DNA from: DYRB01 sp963709645
GTDB lineage: Bacteria > Pseudomonadota > Gammaproteobacteria > Chromatiales > Chromatiaceae
DNA: 64,000 nt
Assembly: GCA_963709645.1 (NCBI GenBank)
Contig: CAVPXP010000007.1
Span: 372,001-436,000 of the forward strand
Reading direction: 5' to 3'
The stretch's first letter is position 1, and every line of letters starts with the position of its first letter. The notes under the pieces are model-generated. The model was not told the DNA's origin. It did no database searches and saw nothing but the letters and a program-made list of their open reading frames with translations. This document shows, in pieces, positions 49,449 through 58,970 of this stretch. Position numbers and translations under genes: made by a program.

Positions 49449-49868
49449 CCCTGCTTCTTGCTCCGGTGTGACGGACGCCGCGGCGTCTCGGGAAGGGGTG
49501 GGGGTGAACTTTTTGCCGCCGGGACCGACTAACTAAGTGCGTTAGGCGATGTCGGGTCGACAGGTTCCCCCCAACGGCTCCGACAGCCTACCCCGGCCGC
49601 CCCTGCCGGGGAAAGCAGTTACCCCGATGCCGACCCCCTCGGCCTCGGGGTTTCTTTTGGGTTTGTCGCATCGAGCAGCGAACCCTATCACCTGGCAGCC
49701 CGTGCCGGGGCGGCTGCGCCTGAGCGTCCGCCGCAGGTCCCATGCGGCGGCGAGGGCCCCGGCCCTCGCATGCCCGTTGCGTCCTGTGGGTGCGACTGGC
49801 ATCGCTCAGATACTGCGACCCCGCTAAGCCGGCAACACAGCATGGCCCCAGTGCGCGGTCGATTGGAC
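49449..49868. other. Spacer with two GC-rich hairpins and a rightward terminator-like structure
   Basis: No gene recognised in 420 bp. CCCCGGC-CGCCCCT-GCCGGGG (about 49592-49612) is followed by a CCCCGA/TCGGGG stem at 49622-49650 and TTTCTTTT. This has the shape of an intrinsic terminator reading rightward, though no gene precedes it on that strand. AGGC/GCCT pairing between about 49543 and 49590 suggests a structured RNA, but I cannot match it to a known riboswitch or SRP RNA. Confidence 0.4.
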
Positions 49869-52373
49869 TCACCCATGCCGCCATTCCACCATCCGGTCAG
49901 TGCCTTCTCGGGCAGCAGATTCCAACGTCTTGGAGGCAAATAGAGTCACCATGTCGTCTGCGGTAACCGGCTGACTGAACAGAAACCCCTGCACGGACAT
50001 GCCGCCAAAGCGGCGCAACCTGTCAAGCTGGTCGAAGCGTTCGACCCCCTCAACGATGATTTCCATGCCCAGCGCACGTGCCATGGCAACAATCCCAGCG
50101 ACTATCGAGGCATCGTTCGCGCTCGTCTCGATATGCTCAATAAAGCTGCGGTCGATCTTGATGGCATCGACCGACAACTCGCGAAGACATGTCAGGGTAG
50201 ACTGACCGATACCGAAATCGTCCAGGACGATCCGGATGCCCTCCCCGCGCAAGCTGGCGAGCTGTTCCCTGATGGTCGAATCCAGCCGCGGAAGCCGCGT
50301 CTCCGTCAGCTCCAGAATCAGCAGCCGAGGGTCGAGACCGCTGGATGCGAGGCTGGCGTGCACCACTGACCGGAGATCCTGACGCTCCAATTGGCCGGCC
50401 GCGATGTTGACCACGATAGGGACGGAAGACAGTCCGCTGTGGTGCCATTGCCGCATCTGACGGCATGCCTCCATGAGCACCCAATCGCCCAAGGGTAGGA
50501 TGAGCCCAGTCTCCTCGGCAATGGGGAGGAAGCGATCAGGGAGCAAAAACCCCAACGCGGGCGAGGCCCAGCGTACCAGAGCCTCAACGCCACGAATCTC
50601 CCCACTGAAGGCATCTACGATGGGCTGGTAATACAGTTGCAACTCATGGCGGGAAATCGCGCCTCGCAGCTCATTCTCGATGCTGAGCCTCATCAGGGTG
50701 GACTCTTGGAGGAGTGCCGAGTAGAACTGAAAGTTGTTCTTCCCCAGGGTCTTGGCCTGATACATCGCGAGGTCGGCGCACTTGATGAGCTCGTGCGCAT
50801 CACGGCTGTCGATGGGAAACAGGGTGATGCCGATGCTCACGGTGGTGCGGATCGAGTGACCGCCGACCAGGTACGGCCGGGTCAAGGAACCCAAGAGCCG
50901 CCGCGCCACCAAGGCGGCCTCAATCGCATGCGACAGGAGCGGCAAAACCACGAGGAACTCGTCGCCCCCGAGCCGGGCCACCAGATCCAGATCCTCGTCC
51001 GGGTCACTCCGGGCGATGCAATCGTCGATGCGGACCTCAGCGAGGAGCCGTTGCGCGATCTCTTTGAGGAGCAAATCGCCCGCCTGGTGACCGAGCGTAT
51101 CGTTGACTTGCTTGAAGTTGTCCATATCGAGGAACAACAGCCCCGCCAATCTGCCCTGACGTTCGGCCTGGGCCAGGGCGGCTTGTAGGAAGCTGGCGAA
51201 CGCGAGCCGATTCGGCAGCCCGGTGAGCGGATCGCGGTAGGCCAGATCTCGAATCCGTTCGGCGGATGTTTTTAGAACTGTGCCCATCTGCGTGACAGCG
51301 GCTGCCAGCTCGCCAAGCTCATCTCGGGAGGTGACGTCAATGTGCGGCTGGAGATTGCCAGACTCGATTTGACTCACCCCTCCCCGTAAGCGCCCAATCG
51401 GCACCAGGACGACTCGATGCATCGCCGCGAACATCAGCAGCGCGGTTAGTGCCCCGACCGCGACCGTTATGGCGGCCACAGACCGCCTCAATTGCTGTCC
51501 CGGGCCAATGAGATCGCTCTCGGGTAACCGGACTACGGCGTACAGGTTATCGTGCACGCGGACGCTTTCCCACAGGGCCCGCTCGTCATCGAATACGCCT
51601 TCGAGCCGGGTGACCTCAGAATCAGGGGTGCCGAGGAACGCACTGCGCAGCGCGTCGGGGACTTGGGTCCCGATCCGGCTCGCGTCTGGGTGAAAGAGGA
51701 CCCTGCCAGAAGCGTCGGCGAAGAGGACGCCGCCGCGACTGTTGACCCGCGTGTTCTTTGCCAATTTCTCGAGATAATCGAGCCCCATGGTCACCACAAG
51801 GTAGCCGCGCAGCACGGGTGGTGCGAGCACTGGATCCTTGCTCGAGTCGGTGAGGCGCAGAGGCTTTGCCCCGTACAGAACCGGTTGCCCGTCGTCCGGG
51901 TTTTCCAGCACGGCGGTATAGACAGTACCGCTGAAGTCTTGCAGTGCCCGGAACAAGGGTGCTGTCCCTTCCTCCTCGCGGCGGTTGGGCGCGCCGGGGA
52001 TCGCAGCACGGGCGTCTTCGTATCCATCGGGCAGGAGGATGCGGATCTCCCGATAGTCTGGATACGCCTGCAGATAGCTCTGGAACAGCCGGAGCAAGGC
52101 CGGCTGCATCAGCCGGTAGCGAGTTCCCTCGTCCTCGGTCACGGCATACTTCTTCACGGTCACCGCATTCGAGAACAGGGTGACGTTGGCCACCAGGGTC
52201 TCGACACGCTCACAGACGTCTTCGCGGATACGGTCCAACAGGACGTCGATTTGCTCAATGGAACGTGCCCTGGCCGTTGCCAGGAGCTGGTTGTACGCGA
52301 TTGTCCCCAGCCCCACGAGTGGAAGCAGGGTTAGCGGCAAGACCAGCCCGAGGATTTTGTGCTGTAGGCGCAC
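49869..52373 (-). CDS. Cache-HAMP-GGDEF-EAL sensor protein (MbaA-like)
   Basis: An 834-aa inner-membrane c-di-GMP enzyme. Helix 1 (5-28) and helix 2 (about 299-326) bracket a periplasmic sensor of about 270 residues with double-Cache character (YREIRILLPDGYE, FADASGRVLFHPD). HAMP is at about 326-376, GGDEF at 376-546 and EAL at 558-806. RLGGDEF is intact (cyclase possible); the inhibitory RxxD site is not seen. EALVR, TLELTET-like LILELTETR, DDFGIG, KIDRSF and EGVE of the EAL domain are intact (phosphodiesterase possible). The start is GTG 52373, 25 bp after the PotD-like gene. Confidence 0.85.
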   Translation of the reverse strand: MRLQHKILGLVLPLTLLPLVGLGTIAYNQLLATARARSIEQIDVLLDRIREDVCERVETLVANVTLFSNAVTVKKYAVTEDEGTRYRLMQPALLRLFQSYLQAYPDYREIRILLPDGYEDARAAIPGAPNRREEEGTAPLFRALQDFSGTVYTAVLENPDDGQPVLYGAKPLRLTDSSKDPVLAPPVLRGYLVVTMGLDYLEKLAKNTRVNSRGGVLFADASGRVLFHPDASRIGTQVPDALRSAFLGTPDSEVTRLEGVFDDERALWESVRVHDNLYAVVRLPESDLIGPGQQLRRSVAAITVAVGALTALLMFAAMHRVVLVPIGRLRGGVSQIESGNLQPHIDVTSRDELGELAAAVTQMGTVLKTSAERIRDLAYRDPLTGLPNRLAFASFLQAALAQAERQGRLAGLLFLDMDNFKQVNDTLGHQAGDLLLKEIAQRLLAEVRIDDCIARSDPDEDLDLVARLGGDEFLVVLPLLSHAIEAALVARRLLGSLTRPYLVGGHSIRTTVSIGITLFPIDSRDAHELIKCADLAMYQAKTLGKNNFQFYSALLQESTLMRLSIENELRGAISRHELQLYYQPIVDAFSGEIRGVEALVRWASPALGFLLPDRFLPIAEETGLILPLGDWVLMEACRQMRQWHHSGLSSVPIVVNIAAGQLERQDLRSVVHASLASSGLDPRLLILELTETRLPRLDSTIREQLASLRGEGIRIVLDDFGIGQSTLTCLRELSVDAIKIDRSFIEHIETSANDASIVAGIVAMARALGMEIIVEGVERFDQLDRLRRFGGMSVQGFLFSQPVTADDMVTLFASKTLESAAREGTDRMVEWRHG

Positions 52374-52398
52374 GACAGTCGGCCGCCCTGCGACGGGG

Positions 52399-53466
52399 CT
52401 ATTGGAGGATCCGGTCGGTGATGGCGTTACGCAGCTTGACGACGCGCGGCGGGAGCTCTTTGTAGAACTCCGAATGTTCGAGGGCGGGCCCGGAGGGGTA
52501 AATGATGGGATCGCCGAAATAGCTCTCCGGCAGGTAGCCTTCCGCGGCGCGGTTGGGTGTGGCGTAATGCAGCGTCTTGGCCAGGCGGGCGGCATTGCGC
52601 GGCTCGCTCAGGAAATCGATGAAGCGCCAGGCGAGCCCCGGTTGGCGTGCTGCCTTCAGAACCACAAGGTAATCTACCCACAGGTTCCCGCCTTCCTTGG
52701 GAAGCAGGAAATCAATGTTCTCGTTGTACGCTTTGAGCAGGAGGGCGTCGCCGTTGAAAAGCATGGTCGCGGCGATCTCGCCAGTCACCAGGCCCGCACC
52801 CTCGTTCACCGCCGAGTATTGATATGCCCTGACGTAAGGCTTCTGCGCCTGCAGCAGCACCTCCGCCTCGCCAAGCTCATCAATGCTCGTTGAATTGGCA
52901 GAGTGTCCGAGCGCCTTGAGCGCCATGCCGATCAGGTCGGGGCCATCGCGCATCATCGTGATCTTGCCGCGCAGCTCAGGGGCCGGCCGATACAGCTGGT
53001 TCCAACTTGTCATCGGCTCTGGTACCAGATCCCGGCGATACCCGATACCGACCGTTCCCCAGAAATAGGGCACCCCATTGCGATCCGCGAGGCGAAAAGC
53101 CTCGCGCCAGCGCGGATCTATGTGGCGCAGGTTCGGGACCTCGGATTCGCTCACCGGGGCGAGCCATCCGTGCTCGCCCCATGCGGTCAGCGTGGCACCG
53201 TTGATCACCACGACGTCGAACCCAGTGCCTTCCGCGGCCAGAACCATCTCGTCGCGCTGGGTATCGGAGTCGAAATACAGGCTCTTCACCCGGGCACCCG
53301 TCAGGTCCTCAAACTCGGAGACCAAGTCCGGATCCATGTAGTCGGACCAATTGAGAAAGACCAGTTCCGGAGCATCGTCCGGTCCGGCCAAGGCGCCGCA
53401 GGACCAGAGTGCGAGCACAAAACCCAGAGCGTCAATCCAGCGTCGTGGACGCCTCAGCCTGTACAT
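52399..53466 (-). CDS. PotD/NspS-like periplasmic polyamine-binding protein
   Basis: A 355-aa solute-binding protein with a signal peptide (ALGFVLALWSCGALAGP). LVFLNWSDYMDPDLVSEFE is the spermidine/putrescine-binding protein start, and FDVVVINGATLTAWG, PYFWGTVGIGYRRD and LWVDYLVVLKAARQPGLAW follow. No polyamine ABC transporter gene is nearby. Instead it sits directly upstream of a GGDEF-EAL protein, the arrangement of Vibrio cholerae nspS-mbaA. So it is more likely a signalling ligand-binder than a transporter component; this is inference from context. Confidence 0.85.
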   Translation of the reverse strand: MYRLRRPRRWIDALGFVLALWSCGALAGPDDAPELVFLNWSDYMDPDLVSEFEDLTGARVKSLYFDSDTQRDEMVLAAEGTGFDVVVINGATLTAWGEHGWLAPVSESEVPNLRHIDPRWREAFRLADRNGVPYFWGTVGIGYRRDLVPEPMTSWNQLYRPAPELRGKITMMRDGPDLIGMALKALGHSANSTSIDELGEAEVLLQAQKPYVRAYQYSAVNEGAGLVTGEIAATMLFNGDALLLKAYNENIDFLLPKEGGNLWVDYLVVLKAARQPGLAWRFIDFLSEPRNAARLAKTLHYATPNRAAEGYLPESYFGDPIIYPSGPALEHSEFYKELPPRVVKLRNAITDRILQ

Positions 53467-53760
53467 GGTTCCCTGCGCCTCCTGCGGCGACTGTGCCGCC
53501 CGTATTCGGGGCCGGGTCTCGGCATGGCCAAGACCCGCCTTTGACGCTATGAGTACAAGCCGTCACCGCTCATCATACTATGCAGCCCGCCTGGATTTCG
53601 CGGCGTCCGAGCAGCGGTTTTGGCTGCCAGGGACCACTTTTCGCGCGCCGGGAAAGCCTGGTCGCCGAAGTTGGGCCTTGGGGAAGCACCGGGACAAGGA
53701 CAAACCGCACCAAGCGACGCGGCGACCCCCGCCGCGGGGTACTACGATTGACTGAACCCA

Positions 53761-54975
53761 TCAGGCGAGCCCATCACCAACCACGGCGGAAAACGCCTGC
53801 TGGGCAATCTCCAGTTCCTCGTTAGTGGGGATCACCAGCAGCTTGACCGAGCTTTCCGCGCTGCTGATGGCCCGTTCCCCGCCCCCAGGGGCGGTATTGG
53901 CGATCTGGTCCAAGTGGATGCCCATCGCCTCCAGCCCAGCACAGGTGCGCCCGCGAACCTCGGCATCGTTTTCACCGATACCGCCCGTGAAGACCACGGC
54001 ATCGACCCGGCCCAACTCGGCGTAGTAGGCCCCCAGGTACTTCCGTAACCGGTGGCAGAAGATGCCAACCGCCAACTCGGCATTCCTGTCGCCCTCCCCT
54101 GCCAGGCGGTGGATCTCGCGCATGTCGTTGACGCCGCAGATACCGAGCAGACCACTCTGGCGATTGAGCAGGGCATCCAGGGTGTCCGTGTCCATCCCCG
54201 CATTGCGGCACAGGTAAAAATGGATGGCGGGGTCGACGTCGCCGCAGCGGGTCCCCATCACCAGCCCCTCCAGCGGGGTCATCCCCATGGAGGTGTCGAC
54301 GCTCTGTCCGCCCCGGATAGCGGTGGCACTCGCCCCATTGCCCAAATGCAGGGTGATCAGGTTGCACTCGCCCAACGGGCGCCGGAGCAGGGCCGCGGCC
54401 CGCTTGGCGACGTAGTAGTGGGAGGTGCCATGAAAACCGTAGCGGCGCACCCGGTGCTCACGGTAGAGGTACTCCGGGATGGCGTAGCGGTAGGCCTCGG
54501 GTGGCATCGTCTGATGGAAGGCATTGTCGAACACCGCAATCTGGGGGAGGTTCGGGAAGAGCTCGCGGGCGACCTCGATCCCGTCCAATGCCGCGGGATT
54601 GTGTAGGGGCGCCAGGGGGATCAGGTCGCGGATCACGGCTGCCACGGCGTCATTGACTCGGGTCGCCCGGCTGAACCGCTCACCGCCATGGACCACCCGG
54701 TGGCCGATGGCGACCAGTTCCGCGACGTCCGTCAGGGCCCCGGTCTCGCGGAGCCCGGCGACGATGCGGTCAAGTCCCGCCCGGTGGTTGGGGATGGGCA
54801 GGACCTGGGTCCGGTTCTGCTCCGCTCCGTCGTCCGCAGTCCAGCGGCATTTGATCTCGCCCTCGGGCTCGCCGATTCGGGTCACCGTACCCGCGGCCAC
54901 CGAGCGCCAGGTGTCGCTGCGGTAGAGTTTGTACTTGATGGACGAGCTCCCCGAGTTGATGACCATGACCTTCAT
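53761..54975 (-). CDS. ackA: Acetate kinase
   Basis: Interconverts acetyl phosphate and acetate with ATP formation. The 404 aa include MVINSGSSSIKYKLY, GHRVVHGGERF, LITLHLGNGASATAIRGG and VFTGGIGEND, all in order. The ATG overlaps the pta stop (ATGA), so translation is coupled. It is the second gene of pta-ackA. Confidence 0.97.
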   Translation of the reverse strand: MKVMVINSGSSSIKYKLYRSDTWRSVAAGTVTRIGEPEGEIKCRWTADDGAEQNRTQVLPIPNHRAGLDRIVAGLRETGALTDVAELVAIGHRVVHGGERFSRATRVNDAVAAVIRDLIPLAPLHNPAALDGIEVARELFPNLPQIAVFDNAFHQTMPPEAYRYAIPEYLYREHRVRRYGFHGTSHYYVAKRAAALLRRPLGECNLITLHLGNGASATAIRGGQSVDTSMGMTPLEGLVMGTRCGDVDPAIHFYLCRNAGMDTDTLDALLNRQSGLLGICGVNDMREIHRLAGEGDRNAELAVGIFCHRLRKYLGAYYAELGRVDAVVFTGGIGENDAEVRGRTCAGLEAMGIHLDQIANTAPGGGERAISSAESSVKLLVIPTNEELEIAQQAFSAVVGDGLA

Positions 54976-57083
54976 CGGCTGCCCCCCTCCGCCTCGCGGT
55001 GTCCGTTCTGAGCCTGGATGGCGGTGATGGCCACGGTGTTGACGATATCGGTGACGGTGCAGCCCCGGCTCAGGTCGTTCACCGGCTTGTTCAGACCCTG
55101 CAGGACCGGACCGATGGCCACGGCCCCGGCGCTGCGCTGGACCGCCTTGTAGGTGTTGTTGCCGGTGTTGAGGTCCGGGAAGATGAACACCGTGGCGTGC
55201 CCGGCCACCTCGCTTTCGGGCATCTTGGAGCGGCCGACGGTGGCATCGATGGCCGCATCGTACTGGATCGGGCCGTCGAGCTTCAGGTCCGGGCGGAGCT
55301 GGCGGGCAATGGCACCGCCTCGCGCACGCGTTCCACGTCCTCGCCCTTGCCGGAGGCCCCGGTGGAATAGGAGAGCATGGCGATGCGCGGCTCGATGCCG
55401 AAGGCGGCGGCAGTCTCGGCCGAGGTAATGGCGATATCCGCCAGCTCCTCGGCGCTGGGGTTGGGGTTCACGGCGCAGTCGCCGTAGACCAGACCTGGTC
55501 CTGGCAGGCACATGAAGAAGACGCTGGAGACCAGACGGACGCCCGGCTTGGTCTTGACGATCTCGAAGGACGGACGAATGGTGTGCTGGGTGGTGTGCAC
55601 TGCACCGGACACCATGCCGTCGGCCTGGCCGCAGATGAACCATCATGGTGCCGAAGTAGCTCACGTCCTCCATGGCGTCGTGCGCCATCTGCTCGGAGAT
55701 GCCCTTGTGTCTGCGCAGCTCGTAGTAAACGGCGGCGAATTCCTCGCGTCGGGCGTCATGACGCGGGTCGAGGATGGCAATGTCGTCCAGTTTGAGCCCA
55801 AGCTCACCGATGCGCCGGCGTATCTTGTCCGGGTCGCCCAGCAGGGTCAGTTCCGCCACTCCACGCAGGGTGAGAATCTCCGCTGCCTTGAGGATGCGCT
55901 CGTCGGTCCCTTCCGGCAGGACAATGCGCTGCCGCCGGGATTTCGCCCTGTGGATCAGCTCGTACTCGAACATCAGAGGCGTGCGCCGCACCGAATGGCG
56001 GACGGCGATACGCTCGCGCAGATCCGCCAAATCTACGTGGTGCTCAAAGAGCCCCAGGGCGGCGGCGATCTTGCGATCATCCCCGGCGAGGATGGTCGAC
56101 TCCACGCGATTGACGGCCAGCGCCGTGGTGAAGGTATCCATGGGTACGCTCAAGATCGACACCTTAGACCGGCGCAGCCCCTCCAAGAGCTTCTGCACAT
56201 TGTCCGCCGGGCGCAACCCGCCGGTGAGGAGCAGGCCGGCCACCCTGGGGTAGGTCGTTGAAACATCAGCGATCAGGCTCGCCAGGATGATGTCGGAACG
56301 ATCCCCGGGGGTGATGATCAGACAGCCATCCTCGATGTAGTTGAGGAATGCCGGGATCTCCATGGCCGCGATCTTGTAATTGGTCACAACCTGATTGAGG
56401 GCATCGCCCTCGCCGCACATGCACTGGGCACCGAGTTGCTTGCGGACCTCGCCCACCGTGGGCATCCCCAGCGCCGTCTGCTCCGGCAGGACATAGACGG
56501 TCTCGGTCTGTGGCAGAGCGGCCCGTGCGCGGGTATGAAGCAGATCCAGGTATTCCGGCGGGACGCGATTGACCACGGTCGCCAGCAGGTCGGCGCCGCG
56601 CACCACCAGGGACTCGTGGGCCATCCGCACCGCGTCTAGGGTCTCGTCGAAGCTGCGGTGATAGCCCTTCACCACCACCACGATCAGGCAACCGAAGTTG
56701 TTTGCCAGGTCCGCGTTGAAGTCGAACTCCAGGGACGGCACGGCCCCGTCGAAGTCGGTTCCAGAGCACACCACCAGGTCGCACTGCTCCTCCAGGGCCT
56801 TGAATTTTCCGAGAATCCGCTTGAGCAGTTCATCGTAGCGGCCACAGGCCACCAGATCCGCCGCGATCTCGGCAGTACAGCCGTACAGCATCTCGGCGGG
56901 AAATGTCAGGTTGTAGCGGCTGCGGATCAGGTTGGTGAGGTCGTCCTGCTCCACCGACTTGCGCACAATGGGCCGGAAGAAGCCCACCTTGCGGTTGACC
57001 GCCGAAAGCATTTCCATGAAACCCAGAACCACCACGGACTTACCGCTGCCCGACCCGGCGCCGGCGATATACAAACTCTGCAT
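54972..57083 (-). CDS. pta: Phosphate acetyltransferase, with a compensated frameshift
   Basis: Converts acetyl-CoA to acetyl phosphate. Long form of about 703 aa: an N-terminal P-loop domain (IAGAGSGSGKSVVVLGF), a DRTGG-type middle, and the C-terminal PTA domain. Between about 55635 and 55310 the frame as written gives RPGRRHGVRCSAHH..., but the alternate frame gives VSGAVHTTQHTIRPSFEIVK and GVRLVSSVFFMCLPG, the conserved PTA core. So one base is inserted near 55635 and one lost near 55310, and the ends stay in frame. The start MQSLYIAG at 57083 is canonical. Confidence 0.92.
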   Translation of the reverse strand: MQSLYIAGAGSGSGKSVVVLGFMEMLSAVNRKVGFFRPIVRKSVEQDDLTNLIRSRYNLTFPAEMLYGCTAEIAADLVACGRYDELLKRILGKFKALEEQCDLVVCSGTDFDGAVPSLEFDFNADLANNFGCLIVVVVKGYHRSFDETLDAVRMAHESLVVRGADLLATVVNRVPPEYLDLLHTRARAALPQTETVYVLPEQTALGMPTVGEVRKQLGAQCMCGEGDALNQVVTNYKIAAMEIPAFLNYIEDGCLIITPGDRSDIILASLIADVSTTYPRVAGLLLTGGLRPADNVQKLLEGLRRSKVSILSVPMDTFTTALAVNRVESTILAGDDRKIAAALGLFEHHVDLADLRERIAVRHSVRRTPLMFEYELIHRAKSRRQRIVLPEGTDERILKAAEILTLRGVAELTLLGDPDKIRRRIGELGLKLDDIAILDPRHDARREEFAAVYYELRRHKGISEQMAHDAMEDVSYFGTMMVHLRPGRRHGVRCSAHHPAHHSSVLRDRQDQAGRPSGLQRLLHVPARTRSGLRRLRREPQPQRRGAGGYRHYLGRDCRRLRHRAAHRHALLFHRGLRQGRGRGTRARGGAIARQLRPDLKLDGPIQYDAAIDATVGRSKMPESEVAGHATVFIFPDLNTGNNTYKAVQRSAGAVAIGPVLQGLNKPVNDLSRGCTVTDIVNTVAITAIQAQNGHREAEGGSR

Positions 57084-57367
57084 CTTTTCTACCCTGTGAC
57101 TACGGATTCTACGACTTGGCAGCGGGCGCCAAAGGGAAGCGCGAGTGATGCCATCCAGGCAGGACCGGCGCACAGCATTTGGCCATAAGGAACCCCAGGC
57201 GCTGTCTGCAGGCACTCACTTTCAGTCGGTCATTGCGACAAACCATGGCGGCGATCCCTACCCCGGGGGCAGGACTGCAACAAGCCCGCCATCATGCCCG
57301 AACAGCGCGACGGGCGTGTTACGGGGCACTGACAGCGCCCCGAGAGAGGCGAACCTACGGGCAGGAC

Positions 57368-57848
57368 ATGACCACACCACCGACCATCCTCCGAAGCGCA
57401 AGACCCTGGCACGCGTCGACGGCGGTTGCTTTCATGGCCTTGGCAGGGCCCAGCACCGCTGGCCCCGCACCGGCCGCCATGCGGGCACAAGTTTACCGCT
57501 GTCAGGCCCCCCTGGGCGCGATCGAGTTCCGCCAAGCGCCCTGCCCGCCCGAATGCTCGGCCAGACATTGACCAGCGACGATTACCTAACCGGGTGGACC
57601 CTGGTCCCCTATGGCCAGGGTGCCCGACAAAGAGCTGCCTCCATGCCGGGAAGAAGGGCGGTATCCCAACGCCACTCGGGCGGCTTCCCCGCCCAGGCAG
57701 CGCAGGGAGCGGAACTGCCGCAACAACCGCCAGCAGATCGAGGAGATCGACCGGAGGCTGCACCTGGGAACCTCGGGTCGCCTGGGATGAGGACCTGCGC
57801 CACAGGCGCGGAAGGCTTGAAGAATTCCCCTACCAGCGCTGCGATTGA
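57368..57848 (+). pseudogene. DUF4124-type protein, several frameshifts
   Basis: ATG 57368 behind GCAGGA. A signal-like N-terminus (TAVAFMALAGPSTAG) leads to AQVYRCQAPLGAIEFRQAPC, a DUF4124 start. Coding then moves to the next frame (GQTLTSDDYLTGWT), to another (NCRNNRQQIEEIDRRLHLG) and to another again (WDEDLRHRRGRLEEFPYQRCD, stop at 57848). At least three indels within 480 bp. The conserved-looking end suggests a once complete envelope protein. Divergent from pta. Confidence 0.6.
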
Positions 57849-57900
57849 AGTCGACTCTGCTGGAGGCTAGCGCCCGCGACCCGCGACGGGGCCACCAGCC

Positions 57901-58944
57901 TCAATACACCCGCGAATCGCGCCAGCGCTGGAAGTTCGGCTCCGTCAGGTAAGCCTTGGAGACGACGTAGTTGAGCACGTTGCGCAGCCGGTAGAAACCG
58001 ACCACGGAGTCCACCCTCAGGATCTCCATCCCCCGATCGTCGAAGAAGACGATGGACGGCGCGTAGAACAGACCGAGGTCGTCCGCCCACTGCCGGGCCG
58101 TTGTGGCCTTGCCCTGGGGGTTGATAATCGGGGTGTCGGCCCAGCGATTCAGCTGGACGTCATCGAACTGCTCGAACAGGGTGTAAATGGCGGGCTCGCG
58201 CAGGGACTGCCCGTGCAGAACGTCGCAGCCGTGGCAATCCCCCTGCTCGAAAAAGACCGCCAGGGGCCTGTCGCTCGGGACCCTACTGCGGTCGAGGTTG
58301 TAGGGCGGCGGGCTGAAGAAGTCCTCTTCGTTCATATCACCGGCGTCGAAGACCATGCGGTTGTCTCCACGGGCCAGGTAGGCATGGAACGGCTCGCGCT
58401 TGAAATGCCCGTCGGCAACGTACTCCAGGGCCGCCCGGAACTGGTATGGGGGGTAGTAGCCGCGCAAACGCAGCGCCTCCTTCCCCTCCTTGTCGTAGAA
58501 CACAACAGTGGGAGTGAAGGTGTTCTTCTCCCGGTAGGAGAAGTCCCTTTCTGTCATCACAGCCCCGTCCAGGGTGGTGACGTCGTCCACGCCCCAGATG
58601 TCGATGGGGACCACGTCGAAGTGCTTGCGGGTGTACTCGACGATGTCCTCCATGGAGAAATTGACCTTCATCAGCTTATGGCAATAGGCGCAACGCCGCT
58701 GCCCGAAGTAGACCATGAGCCCCTGCTTGCCCGCGTCGACCGCCTGTTTGAGATCGTAGGGCAGATCGAGAAAGGGTTCGTTGAACCAGGCCGGGTAGTC
58801 CACCGACTCGGCCTGCACGCTGTCGTCGAAGCCGTAGGTGTCCACCTCGGGCGGGCCGGCGGCCAAGGCTGTCTCCCACATCAGGGCAAGACAGGCCAGG
58901 GTCCAGGTCCGTACCGTGGCACCGCGCAGTCTGGGTCGTCGCAT
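57901..58944 (-). CDS. Periplasmic double-thioredoxin-fold protein
   Basis: A 347-aa exported protein: signal peptide (LACLALMWETALAAG), then two thioredoxin-like domains. Domain 1 has QRRCAYCHKL and the domain-1 strand FTPTVVFYDKEGKE. Domain 2 has EQGDCHGCDVL and YAPSIVFFDDRGME. The redox motifs are CAYC and CHGC. It resembles SoxW/DsbD-type thiol-disulfide proteins of sulfur oxidisers; the partner is unknown. The MITE copy 2 ends 26 bp before its start codon, so the transcript begins in or beyond that element. Confidence 0.8.
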   Translation of the reverse strand: MRRPRLRGATVRTWTLACLALMWETALAAGPPEVDTYGFDDSVQAESVDYPAWFNEPFLDLPYDLKQAVDAGKQGLMVYFGQRRCAYCHKLMKVNFSMEDIVEYTRKHFDVVPIDIWGVDDVTTLDGAVMTERDFSYREKNTFTPTVVFYDKEGKEALRLRGYYPPYQFRAALEYVADGHFKREPFHAYLARGDNRMVFDAGDMNEEDFFSPPPYNLDRSRVPSDRPLAVFFEQGDCHGCDVLHGQSLREPAIYTLFEQFDDVQLNRWADTPIINPQGKATTARQWADDLGLFYAPSIVFFDDRGMEILRVDSVVGFYRLRNVLNYVVSKAYLTEPNFQRWRDSRVY

Positions 58945-58970
58945 CTCGATCTGCCTCTGCTCGCTCTTTA

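Noticed and set aside
49549..49827. Riboswitch or SRP RNA in the spacer after the rhomboid gene
   Set aside because: Checked against fluoride, glycine, cobalamin and c-di-GMP signatures and the SRP GGAA tetraloop motif as remembered; none match, and no gene lies downstream on that strand.
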